DNA of 13,168 nt, from assembly GCA_036802685.1 (NCBI GenBank), contig DAIRVS010000122.1, positions 1-13,168 of the forward strand, in the 5' to 3' direction. The notes under the pieces were generated by a model. The model had not been told where the DNA came from. It saw nothing but the letters and a program-made list of their open reading frames with translations, and made no database searches. This DNA comes from HGW-17 sp938004375 (lineage in GTDB: Bacteria; Myxococcota_A; Polyangia; HGW-17). Positions 5,789 to 11,633 of the stretch are shown here, one piece after another (within the stretch, counting starts at the first letter, position 1; each line of letters starts with the position of its first letter). A program made the position numbers and the translations under genes.

Positions 5789-7351
5789 ATGGTGAACGTT
5801 CCCTCAACCGACATCGTCGTGGTCAGCGACCTGCACCTGGGCACGGGACTGCAACCCTCGGGCACCTTCTCCCGCCACGAGGAGTTTTTCTACGACGACG
5901 AATTTGCCGACTTCGTCCGTTTCCTGATCGCGCGGGCCCGGGAGCGCGGCCGTCCCATGAAGCTCGTGCTCAACGGGGACGTCATGGACTATCTGGCCGT
6001 GCGCGAGCTTCCCGCAGCGGGGAAGGACCAGGAGCCGGAGTTCCAACTGAGTCGCAGCGAACTGAAGTTCGGGATGGGTTCGGCCGAGCCCAAGGCGGTG
6101 TGGAAGACGCGGGTGGTGCTGCACGGCCACGAGGTGTTCTTCCGGGCGCTCGCCGGGCTGCTCGCGGCCGGTCACGACCTGGTGTGGATCCGCGGCAACC
6201 ACGACCTGGAGCTGCACTGGCCGCAGGTCCGGGCGGAGCTCGAGGCCTGGTTCGCCCAGGCGGTGACCCGGACTATCGGCCAGGACTCCCGCGCAGCCGG
6301 CCTGCCCGGACGGCTGGAGTTCCACGAGTGGTTCTATCTCGAGCCCGGGCGCATCCTCATCGAGCACGGCAACCAGTACGACCCCACCAACGCCCTCGAG
6401 GCCCCATTGGCGCCACTTCTGCCCGAAGGGGCCTACGACACCTCCGAGCGCCTGCTCGATTATCCCGTGGGGAGCCTGTTCGCGCGCTTCGTCTACGCGC
6501 CGATTCGCGCCATCGACCCGTACCGGACCCATGTCATCTCGTTCGCCCAGTACCTCTCGGTCATCCGCGGCTACAACCTGCTGGACTTCCTGCGGACGCT
6601 CTACTTCAACTTCCCGTTCTTCCTGCGGGCGGTGCGCAACAGCACCAACTACGGGCGTCACGACCTCGACGAACTGCACCGGGCCCAGGAGGCCGCCCGC
6701 GACGCCTACGCCGCCACCCACGGACTGGACGCCGACGCTGCCCGCGCCCTCGACGCCCTGCGGAGCCGGCCCATGGGCCTCTCGTCATACCAGATTTTCA
6801 TGGGCATGTTCCGCCCATTCGTCCGTCAGGTGGGCCTGTTCTCCGCGCTGGCCGTGCTGTCGGTGTTCGGCTGGATCGTGCTCTTCAACACGCTCTTCAC
6901 CCTGCTGCCGGACAGCATCTTCGGCCGCGCCTCCCTCATGGCGGTCCTGGCCGTGCTCACCGTGGTCGGCATCTTCTACGCCCTGACCAAGATCGGGAAA
7001 TCCATCTCCACCTACACCGATCCCCTCGTCCCCGACACCCGGGAGAAAGCCCACGCTGCCGCCCGGGCCGCCGGCGCCCCGCTGGTGGTGATGGGCCACA
7101 CCCACATGGCCGAGGTGGTGCGCTGGCCCGACGGCGTCACTTATCTGAACACGGGGACCTGGGTCCCCATGCCCGGCCCGTGGGATCACCTTCAACCCCG
7201 GGCGCGCCAGTTCACCTTCGCCGACATCGATGAAGCTGGCGCCCGGCTCCAGCGCTGGAACCCTCAACTGGGACGCCCGGTCCCGCCGGTGATCCTGAGC
7301 GAGGAAGCCCCCAACACCATGGATCGTGTGATGGGCGGTGATTTCTTCTAG
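5789..7351 (+). CDS. Calcineurin-like metallophosphoesterase with internal transmembrane hairpin
   Basis: The 520-residue protein has all five two-metal phosphoesterase blocks: SDLHLG (Asp14, His16), NGDVMD (Asp64), IRGNHDLE (Asn137, His138), IEHGNQYD (His193) and VMGHTHM (His437, His439), so activity is expected. The family includes phosphatases, nucleotide diesterases and the lipid A enzyme LpxH; the substrate here is unknown. Unusually, about 240 residues separate the fourth and fifth blocks. They include an amphipathic region near 240-285 and two hydrophobic segments at about 347-370 and 381-400. An even number of crossings keeps both catalytic halves on one side, probably the cytoplasm, suggesting a lipid or membrane-linked phosphate substrate. 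There is no ribosome-binding site before the ATG; a promoter abuts it. The gene converges with the lipoprotein gene at 7461. Confidence 0.9.
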   Translation: MVNVPSTDIVVVSDLHLGTGLQPSGTFSRHEEFFYDDEFADFVRFLIARARERGRPMKLVLNGDVMDYLAVRELPAAGKDQEPEFQLSRSELKFGMGSAEPKAVWKTRVVLHGHEVFFRALAGLLAAGHDLVWIRGNHDLELHWPQVRAELEAWFAQAVTRTIGQDSRAAGLPGRLEFHEWFYLEPGRILIEHGNQYDPTNALEAPLAPLLPEGAYDTSERLLDYPVGSLFARFVYAPIRAIDPYRTHVISFAQYLSVIRGYNLLDFLRTLYFNFPFFLRAVRNSTNYGRHDLDELHRAQEAARDAYAATHGLDADAARALDALRSRPMGLSSYQIFMGMFRPFVRQVGLFSALAVLSVFGWIVLFNTLFTLLPDSIFGRASLMAVLAVLTVVGIFYALTKIGKSISTYTDPLVPDTREKAHAAARAAGAPLVVMGHTHMAEVVRWPDGVTYLNTGTWVPMPGPWDHLQPRARQFTFADIDEAGARLQRWNPQLGRPVPPVILSEEAPNTMDRVMGGDFF

Positions 7352-7373
7352 CTAATCTTGTCTTTTTACTTGA

Positions 7374-7429
7374 ATCTCTCCGGGTCCATCTCCAAGTCCA
7401 AATCGAAATCGAAATCGAACCGGAGAGAT
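7374..7429. terminator. Inverted repeat enclosing hexamer repeat locus 3, between convergent genes
   Basis: ATCTCTCCGG (7374-7383) and CCGGAGAGAT (7420-7429) are perfect 10-bp arms around a 36-nt loop holding the hexamer array. Outer short matches continue the pairing: CTTG (7369-7372) with CAAG (7431-7434), and CTAGCT (7348-7353, across the stop codon) with AGCTAG (7442-7447). A T-run lies left of the stem and an A-run right of it, the reverse of a classical terminator on either strand. Position between convergent genes suggests a transcript-end structure, but by an unusual design. Confidence 0.5.
7382..7417 (-). repeat. Hexamer tandem repeat locus 3: CGATTT
   Basis: On the minus strand: three perfect CGATTT units, then degenerate GGACTT, GGAGAT and GGACCC in the same 6-nt phase. 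It begins 43 nt after the stop of the minus-strand lipoprotein gene and reads CGATTT in that gene's direction. It sits almost exactly in the loop of the surrounding inverted repeat. Confidence 0.88.
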
Positions 7430-7460
7430 ACAAGACAAAAAAGCTAGACTGGTCGGCTCT

Positions 7461-8123
7461 TCAGGGGGTCGGGGCGGGGGCCGGCGCGGGGGCTGGCGCG
7501 GGGGCCGGCACGGGGGCGGCGGCTGGCATGTCCGCCGGCGCAGGAGCAGGAGCTGGGGCCGGCGCGTCGACCGGCATGTCCGTCGGGGCCGGGGCCGGCG
7601 CAGGTGCGGCGGCCGGCATATCCGCGGGTGCCGGCATGTCCGCAGGCGCCAGGGCTGGCGCGGAGGCCGGCGTCTCCGCGATGGGGATGTCGTACTCCTT
7701 GGCCACCTTCGCCTGCAACTCCTGCAGGGTGCGCGTGTTGGTCTGGAACGCCTTCTCGACGACCTCGAGGCGGGCCTTTGCCTCGGCCATCTTCTCGTTC
7801 TTGTAGAGGTCGACGACCTCGCTGTAACCCTGCTCCAGCTCCTTCAGACTACGTTCGAGTTGGGCCCTGACCTCGCCAAGCTTCGGCAGGACCGACAGAC
7901 CGCCCGCTTCTTTGCTCTGGTTTTTGATCACTTTGATGGTATTTTCGAGCTGTTGGACGAACTGGGTGTTGTCCTTCTTGGCCGCGTCCAAGTCGGTGAC
8001 AGCCCGGACCGCCACGCCGTGGATGGCCACGAGTTTGTTGTTCTGTGCCACGGCCTTGTGTTTTTCGGGTGTGCATGCAAATGGCAATGCGAACGTTACG
8101 AAGAGAAGAAGCGCGTTCCGCAT
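7461..8123 (-). CDS. Coiled-coil lipoprotein with Pro/Ala-rich C-terminal tail
   Basis: The 220-residue protein has a type II signal peptide (MRNALLLFVTFALPFAC, lipidated Cys17, Thr at +2). Residues about 25-145 are helical and charged, with heptad-like Leu/Val spacing (VQQLENTIKVIKNQ, LERSLKELEQGYSEVVDLYKN), a probable coiled coil or helical bundle. Residues 150-220 are almost only Pro and Ala, with four [A/T]DMP motifs at 161-164, 167-170, 181-184 and 197-200. Such tails are extended and flexible and could reach into peptidoglycan or serve as a spacer. The start is set by AGGAGG 5 nt before the ATG; the open frame continues upstream only by chance. No enzymatic motif is seen. It is divergent from the murein peptidase gene, which makes an envelope role plausible, but that is inference. 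Confidence 0.87.
   Translation of the reverse strand: MRNALLLFVTFALPFACTPEKHKAVAQNNKLVAIHGVAVRAVTDLDAAKKDNTQFVQQLENTIKVIKNQSKEAGGLSVLPKLGEVRAQLERSLKELEQGYSEVVDLYKNEKMAEAKARLEVVEKAFQTNTRTLQELQAKVAKEYDIPIAETPASAPALAPADMPAPADMPAAAPAPAPAPTDMPVDAPAPAPAPAPADMPAAAPVPAPAPAPAPAPAPTP
7464..7670 (-). repeat. Low-complexity Pro/Ala-coding repeat
   Basis: Short GC-rich imperfect repeats (GGCGCGGGG and GCCGGCATGTCC types on the plus strand) encode the Pro/Ala tail with its [A/T]DMP motifs. The DNA is prone to slippage, so tail length may vary between strains. Confidence 0.7.
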
Positions 8124-8144
8124 GGAGTCCTCCTGGTGGCCTGA

Positions 8145-8173
8145 AACATAGCACACCCGACATTTGTTCCCAA
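8145..8173 (-). promoter_or_regulatory. Putative promoter of the coiled-coil lipoprotein gene
   Basis: Minus strand: TTGGGA (8168-8173), 17-nt spacer ending in TGC, then TATGTT (8145-8150). Each hexamer matches 4 of 6 and the TGN before the -10 is an extended -10 feature. The start would lie about 15 nt before the ATG, leaving room for the AGGAGG site, unlike the leaderless-type promoters in this window. Confidence 0.5.
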
Positions 8174-8184
8174 CAGGTAAAACC

Positions 8185-8721
8185 ATGACGCCGACCATCC
8201 TTCTCTGCCTGCTCTTCCTCGCGGCGCCGCCCAAGGGCCTGCCCCGGGAGCGCGCGCGGCAGGTCCCGCCGCCCGCCCGCGCCGAGGTGCCGGTGAACGT
8301 CGTGCACCTGCACTCGAAGGAGGTGCTGGTCGCACCCGCCGGCGGCCCGTTCCGCCCCGCCCCCGAAACGCTGTCCCGTTTCCTGCGCTGCCGCTTCTCG
8401 GACGGGGAGCGCGACATGGATCCGCGCCTGGCGGACCTGATGATGGCCGTCATCGCCGAGTTCCACCCGCGGGAGCTCTGGATCGTCAGCGGCTACCGCG
8501 CCCCGCGCTTCAACACGATGCTGCGCAAGCGCCTGGGGGAGGTGGCCCGCAACAGCCTGCACACCACCGGCCAGGCCCTGGACGTCATCGTCCCCGAGAC
8601 CCCGCTGGACCGGGTCTCCCGCTTCCTCCGGAAACTGCGACGCGGCGGCGTGGGCTACTACCCCGGTTCCGAGTTCGTCCACATGGACGTCGGACCGGTG
8701 CGCTTCTGGGAGGGCAACTGA
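8185..8721 (+). CDS. DUF882/M15-type zinc murein peptidase (MepK-like)
   Basis: The 178-residue exported protein shows the full DUF882 (Peptidase_M15_2) pattern: FSDGERDMDPRL near 71-81, VSGYRAPRFNTMLR at 101-114, SLHTTGQALDVIVP at 124-137 and FVHMDVGPVRFW at 164-175. Zinc ligands are His126, Asp133 and His166, with Asp168 next to them. The E. coli relative MepK (YcbK) cuts peptidoglycan cross-links in the periplasm, so a wall-remodelling role is likely. The N-terminal hydrophobic stretch looks like a signal peptide but has no positive charge before it. A TTG start 21 nt upstream would add a Lys, yet lacks a ribosome-binding site, while ATG 8185 has a weak AGGT 7 nt before it. The stop overlaps the next gene's ATG by one base, implying translational coupling. 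Confidence 0.92.
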   Translation: MTPTILLCLLFLAAPPKGLPRERARQVPPPARAEVPVNVVHLHSKEVLVAPAGGPFRPAPETLSRFLRCRFSDGERDMDPRLADLMMAVIAEFHPRELWIVSGYRAPRFNTMLRKRLGEVARNSLHTTGQALDVIVPETPLDRVSRFLRKLRRGGVGYYPGSEFVHMDVGPVRFWEGN

Positions 8722-9353
8722 TGCGCACCCGCTGCGAGCTCTGGAGCGAGGAGCTCGTTTATCTCCAGGCGGCCCTCGTCGCCCGGGAGGGCACCGCCGG
8801 GCTCGCCGGCCCCATCCAACTGCTGCTCATGCGGCTGGAGACGCTCTTCGCGCGTCGTCGGGCGCTGCGCGTGCGGACCCTGGAGCGCGCCGCCCACCTG
8901 CAGGCGTTCCGGCAGGACGCCCACGCGGCCGTGGAGGCCCTCTGGCAGAAGGTCCAACTGCTTCACCGGCTCGAGGAACCCGTCGCAGATGCCCTCGCGC
9001 CGCTCAAGGCCTGGGTCTCCGGCCCAGCCCGGACCATCCCCGGCGGAAGCGCGCTGGCCCGCCTCCTCGCCCAAATCGAAGGGATCTCGACCCACCCCGA
9101 GTGCTGCGAACTGATATACTTGCTGCAGGAGCTCCAGCTCGAGATCGAAATGGACGAGCGGGAGTCCCTGGAGGATCAACTTGCCGAGGAGGAGCTGGCC
9201 CTGGATGCCGAGGCCTTCGACCGGGAAGCTGCTGCCCAGGTGGCCGCCACCGTGCGTGCCCTATCCTCTTTGTTTTTCGCTCAACCCCGCCTGATCGGGA
9301 GCTATTTCCTCGGCGGCAAGCCGCCGTCCCCGAATTCCAGGGATTTCATCTGA
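8721..9353 (+). CDS. Helical protein of unknown function coupled to the murein peptidase
   Basis: The 210-residue protein is not recognised. It has no signal peptide or membrane segment and appears almost wholly alpha-helical: an Arg/Leu-rich first part (about 1-105), a short Pro/Gly break near 100-108 (GPARTIPGGS), then an acidic stretch at about 130-175 (LQELQLEIEMDERESLEDQLAEEE is typical). ECCELIYLL holds a Cys pair. The C-terminus is less ordered and basic to neutral. Its ATG shares a base with the TGA of the peptidase gene (TGATG), so the two are translated together. A cytoplasmic partner of an exported enzyme is odd. It may simply be carried in the operon; no function is proposed. Confidence 0.78.
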   Translation: MRTRCELWSEELVYLQAALVAREGTAGLAGPIQLLLMRLETLFARRRALRVRTLERAAHLQAFRQDAHAAVEALWQKVQLLHRLEEPVADALAPLKAWVSGPARTIPGGSALARLLAQIEGISTHPECCELIYLLQELQLEIEMDERESLEDQLAEEELALDAEAFDREAAAQVAATVRALSSLFFAQPRLIGSYFLGGKPPSPNSRDFI

Positions 9354-9392
9354 CCGCCGTACCCAGTTTCACGAATCCCACATTTCGGGCTG

Positions 9393-9971
9393 TCATGGGG
9401 GGACCGGGCCCCCAATGCGCCGGACCATCAGGACGTTGTCGTCGTACTCGGACAGACCGAACTCGGCCTCCTGCGCCTGGCGATCGATGAGACCCTCAGG
9501 CTCGAAGCCGGCCTTGCGGTAGGCCGCGACGGCCCTCTCGTTGCGCGCCGAGGGCGAGATGATGAACGTCCCGATGCCGTACGTCGCATGCAGGTGCCGG
9601 ATGAGGGCCTCCAGCGCCCGGTGTCCGAACCCCCGCCCGCAGAACCGCTCACCCCGCATCCAGATGTCCAGCACCGCCCTGTCCTTTTGCCGATCCAACA
9701 GGTCGTAGCCGACCGTCCCCACTTCTTCTCCGTCGACGAGGACCAGGAAGACCCGGCCCGCGCCGTCCCCGGCGGCGGTGAAAAAGGAGTCTGGATATCC
9801 CTCGCAGAACTCCTCCCACGTCGGCACGGGGTGCTCCGGATAGGTCGGCGGTCCCATGACGCTGGCAGTGACGTCGGACCGGCAGAGCCACTCGTAGACC
9901 TTCTCTCGATCCCCTTGCCTGGCCGGTCGCAACACCACCCCTTCATGTTCGATTCGTCTTGCCATGGGCAT
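9393..9971 (-). CDS. GNAT-family N-acetyltransferase
   Basis: The 192-residue protein has a GNAT fold resembling the RimJ/RimL and aminoglycoside-6'-acetyltransferase type (Acetyltransf_3). The N-terminal strand GVVLRPARQGDREKVYEWL (11-29) is typical. The acetyl-CoA pyrophosphate loop is RGERFCGRGFGHRALEALI (about 106-124), with the G-R-G-F-G core. Motif B follows as SARNERAVAAYRKAGFEPEG (141-160), where Asn144 and Tyr151 are the usual conserved positions. It should transfer an acetyl group from acetyl-CoA to an amine; the acceptor is unknown and resistance should not be assumed. ATG 9971 is preferred because GGAG lies 7 nt before it; a second Met two codons later is poorly spaced. It follows the TSUP transporter gene by 51 nt on the same strand. 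Its last codons contain a strong GC inverted repeat. Confidence 0.92.
   Translation of the reverse strand: MPMARRIEHEGVVLRPARQGDREKVYEWLCRSDVTASVMGPPTYPEHPVPTWEEFCEGYPDSFFTAAGDGAGRVFLVLVDGEEVGTVGYDLLDRQKDRAVLDIWMRGERFCGRGFGHRALEALIRHLHATYGIGTFIISPSARNERAVAAYRKAGFEPEGLIDRQAQEAEFGLSEYDDNVLMVRRIGGPVPP
9396..9414. terminator. GC inverted repeat overlapping the GNAT 3' coding end
   Basis: TGGGGG (9396-9401) and CCCCCA (9409-9414) form a perfect 6-bp stem with a 7-nt loop, inside the last GNAT codons and 42 nt past the stop of the convergent helical-protein gene. No T-run follows on either strand, so a role as bidirectional transcript end is only suggested by position. Confidence 0.3.
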
Positions 9972-9986
9972 TCCAATTCTCCATTT

Positions 9987-10014
9987 CCCCGGGCCCGACG
10001 GTGACCGGGCGGGG
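9987..10014. repeat. Bulged GC hairpin between the TSUP and GNAT genes
   Basis: CCCC (9987-9990) pairs with GGGG (10011-10014), and CCCG (9994-9997) with CGGG (10006-10009), with a 3:1 internal bulge and 8-nt loop. It occupies most of the 51-nt gap. It lacks a T-run and may tune expression of the second gene or be incidental. Confidence 0.25.
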
Positions 10015-10022
10015 TCCGGACC

Positions 10023-10808
10023 TCAGACGAGACCGGAGCCCAGCAGGACGGCGACCAGCAGCAGGAGCGCGCCGGTGATTCGCGAGACGAGCTGCATGGT
10101 GACCTTCTTCAGCAGCCGTTTGCCCAGCACCACGCCGACGAAGGCTGCCAGCGCGCCGGCCACGATGAGCCATCGCTCGCGGGCGCCCACGGCATGGAAG
10201 GTACCACCGGTGAGCAAGGCCGCATAGACCGCCAGCCGCGAGAGATCCACGAGCAGGCCGATGACGGCGTTGGTGCCCACGAAGGCCTGGGCCGAGAGTC
10301 CGGACTTGGCCAGGAAGGCCGACCGAAGTGCCCCCTGGTGGCCGGACAGGCCGCCGAAAAAGCCCGAGAGCACCCCTCCCAAGGGCAGGAAGCGGCGGTC
10401 GAACTCGAGGCGGGTGAGCGCCGGGTGCAGCTCGAGGACGGCAAAGACCAGCATCAACGCGGCCATCACCAACTTGAGCGGGGTGATGACGGCGGCGCGG
10501 CCCAGCCATTCGTACTGGACCAGGATCAGGTCGCTCGAGAGCCGGCCGAGCAGCCAGGCGCCCACCAGCGCCGCGCCGATGGCGGGAAGGCCGAACTTCA
10601 ACACGACGTGACGATCGGCGAGCCGCCACAGCAGCGCACCCTTGAGCAGGCTGTTGGCCCCGTGAACCAGGGCGGTGGCCGCCACGGCCAGATCCAGAGG
10701 CAGGAAGAGGGCAAACGCCGGCAACAGCAGCGTGCCCAACCCAAAGCCGGAGAACATGGTGAGACCAGACGCAAACAACGCAACCAGAGAGACGATGACG
10801 TATTCCAT
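10023..10808 (-). CDS. TSUP-family (TauE/SafE, DUF81) membrane transporter
   Basis: The 261-residue protein is hydrophobic throughout, with about seven or eight membrane segments. It carries the two internal-repeat signatures of the TauE/SafE family: SGLTMFSGFGLGTLLLPAF (14-32) and GGVLSGFFGGLSGHQGALRSAFL (144-166), each a Gly-rich turn near the start of a half. Family members move sulfite, sulfoacetate, sulfur-containing or other organic anions across the inner membrane; the substrate cannot be read from the sequence. Length is normal for the family. There is no clear ribosome-binding site before ATG 10808, but a promoter-like sequence abuts it. The GNAT gene follows on the same strand. The divergent alpha/beta hydrolase gene starts 101 nt away. 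Confidence 0.9.
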   Translation of the reverse strand: MEYVIVSLVALFASGLTMFSGFGLGTLLLPAFALFLPLDLAVAATALVHGANSLLKGALLWRLADRHVVLKFGLPAIGAALVGAWLLGRLSSDLILVQYEWLGRAAVITPLKLVMAALMLVFAVLELHPALTRLEFDRRFLPLGGVLSGFFGGLSGHQGALRSAFLAKSGLSAQAFVGTNAVIGLLVDLSRLAVYAALLTGGTFHAVGARERWLIVAGALAAFVGVVLGKRLLKKVTMQLVSRITGALLLLVAVLLGSGLV

Positions 10809-10814
10809 ACTGAC

Positions 10815-10842
10815 TTTGTAGGTATTCTTCCCTGAGAGGCAA
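10815..10842 (-). promoter_or_regulatory. Putative promoter of the TSUP gene, leaderless geometry
   Basis: Minus strand: TTGCCT (10837-10842), 16-nt spacer, TACAAA (10815-10820), then 6 nt to the ATG at 10808. Each hexamer matches 4 of 6. The predicted RNA start coincides with the ATG, fitting the lack of a Shine-Dalgarno sequence. Confidence 0.4.
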
Positions 10843-10857
10843 GGGGTTGAGGCATTT

Positions 10858-10876
10858 TTTGATGATTTTCATCGAA
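10858..10876. promoter_or_regulatory. AT-rich inverted repeat in the TSUP/hydrolase divergent region
   Basis: GATGA (10861-10865) and TCATC (10869-10873) pair around TTT; the arms extend to 10858-10876 with one wobble. It sits between the divergent genes in the only AT-rich stretch there and may be an operator or part of a leader hairpin. Confidence 0.35.
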
Positions 10877-10878
10877 TT

Positions 10879-10893
10879 CCCGTGTATCACGGG
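10879..10893. promoter_or_regulatory. Perfect inverted repeat just before the hydrolase ribosome-binding site
   Basis: CCCGTG (10879-10884) and CACGGG (10888-10893) form a perfect 6-bp stem with a TAT loop, ending 3 nt before AAGGAGG. As RNA it would be a stable hairpin next to the ribosome site; as DNA it could be an operator. Confidence 0.4.
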
Positions 10894-10896
10894 GCG

Positions 10897-10903
10897 AAGG
10901 AGG
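10897..10903 (+). promoter_or_regulatory. Strong ribosome-binding site that sets a GTG start
   Basis: AAGGAGG lies 6 nt before GTG 10910. It is the reason to choose this codon over the in-frame ATG at 10847, whose extra 21 residues (beginning MRHFLMIFIEF) do not resemble the family and overlap the two inverted repeats. Confidence 0.8.
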
Positions 10904-10909
10904 TGGCCG

Positions 10910-11539
10910 GTGGAATATGCGTATCTTCACGGTTTTTCGAGCGGACCCAAAGCGACCAAGGCCCTGGCGATGACGGAGGCTTTCGGCCGTCGGGGCTTGC
11001 GGCTCCACGTGCCGGACCTGAACGCCCCGGACTTCGCCCACCTCACGGTGTCCCGGTCGATGGCGAAGGTCGAGGAACTCACTTGCGAAGGCGGCCCCTG
11101 GTGCCTGGTGGGCAGCTCCATGGGCGGACTCACGGCGGCCTGGTTCGCCGCCCGCCACCCGGAGCGGGTGCATCGACTCCTGCTGCTATGCCCGGCGTTC
11201 CACCTGGACCGCCTGTTCCATGAATCCCTGGGAGCCGAGGGCATCATCGAGTGGGAGGCCACCGGGTGGCACGAGTTCCTCGACGCGCTGCAGGAGCCGG
11301 TGCCGGTCCACTGGGAACTGTACCGCGATTTGGAACAATACGCCGGGCTGCCGCCGGTGAGCCACCCCACCCACGTCATCCACGGCACCCTCGACGCCTC
11401 GGTCCCCATCGCCTTCTCCCGCCGCTTCGCCGACACCTCCTTGCTGGTAACGCTCCAGGAGATAGAGGACGATCACCGCATGTCCCGCTCCGCTGACCTG
11501 GTCTGCGAGGCGGCCCTCGACTTTTTCTCCCGGCCCTGA
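10910..11539 (+). CDS. YqiA-like alpha/beta hydrolase (esterase)
   Basis: The 209-residue protein starts with YAYLHGFSSGPKATKA, the strand and oxyanion-loop region typical of the small YqiA/UPF0227 esterases. The nucleophile elbow is LVGSSMGG with Ser70. The acid is Asp162 in HGTLDASVPI and the base is His189 in EDDHRMSR, so the Ser-Asp-His triad is complete and in the usual order. It lacks a signal peptide and should act in the cytoplasm on small esters or thioesters; the natural substrate of this family is not known from sequence. Length is close to the family norm. A GTG start is used, set by a strong AAGGAGG. It is divergent from the TSUP gene and followed by 94 nt of GC-rich non-coding DNA before the next gene. 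Confidence 0.9.
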   Translation: MEYAYLHGFSSGPKATKALAMTEAFGRRGLRLHVPDLNAPDFAHLTVSRSMAKVEELTCEGGPWCLVGSSMGGLTAAWFAARHPERVHRLLLLCPAFHLDRLFHESLGAEGIIEWEATGWHEFLDALQEPVPVHWELYRDLEQYAGLPPVSHPTHVIHGTLDASVPIAFSRRFADTSLLVTLQEIEDDHRMSRSADLVCEAALDFFSRP

Positions 11540-11597
11540 CCCTGTTCGCGGGTCGACCGTCCCCGGGGCCGGGCCCTGACGCCGGGCCGTCCGACTC

Positions 11598-11626
11598 TTG
11601 CCTTCTCTCCACTTTCGTGGAACACT
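11598..11626 (+). promoter_or_regulatory. Weak putative promoter of the protease-like lipoprotein gene, leaderless geometry
   Basis: TTGCCT (11598-11603), 17-nt spacer, AACACT (11621-11626), then 7 nt to ATG 11634. The -10 is poor (3 of 6), but the -35 equals that of the TSUP gene, the spacing repeats, and no Shine-Dalgarno sequence is present. Confidence 0.25.
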
Positions 11627-11633
11627 GCCGGGC

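Noticed and set aside
8124..8453. N-terminal extension of the coiled-coil lipoprotein
   Set aside because: It is Arg/Ser-rich, runs antisense to the peptidase gene and would bury the lipoprotein signal peptide; ATG 8123 has AGGAGG.
9393..9971. The GNAT gene as an aminoglycoside resistance gene
   Set aside because: It shows only general GNAT motifs with mild likeness to that branch; substrate cannot be inferred and there is no mobile-element context.
10847..10909. N-terminal extension of the hydrolase from ATG 10847
   Set aside because: The strong AAGGAGG before GTG 10910 and the family-like N-terminus from there fix the start; the extension covers the inverted repeats.
11540..11633. GC-rich short repeats (GGCCCTGAC, CCGGGCC) after the hydrolase as a terminator or element
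   Set aside because: Short matches are expected by chance at this GC content, no clear stem with a T-run is visible, and the gap is otherwise featureless apart from the weak promoter-like sequence.
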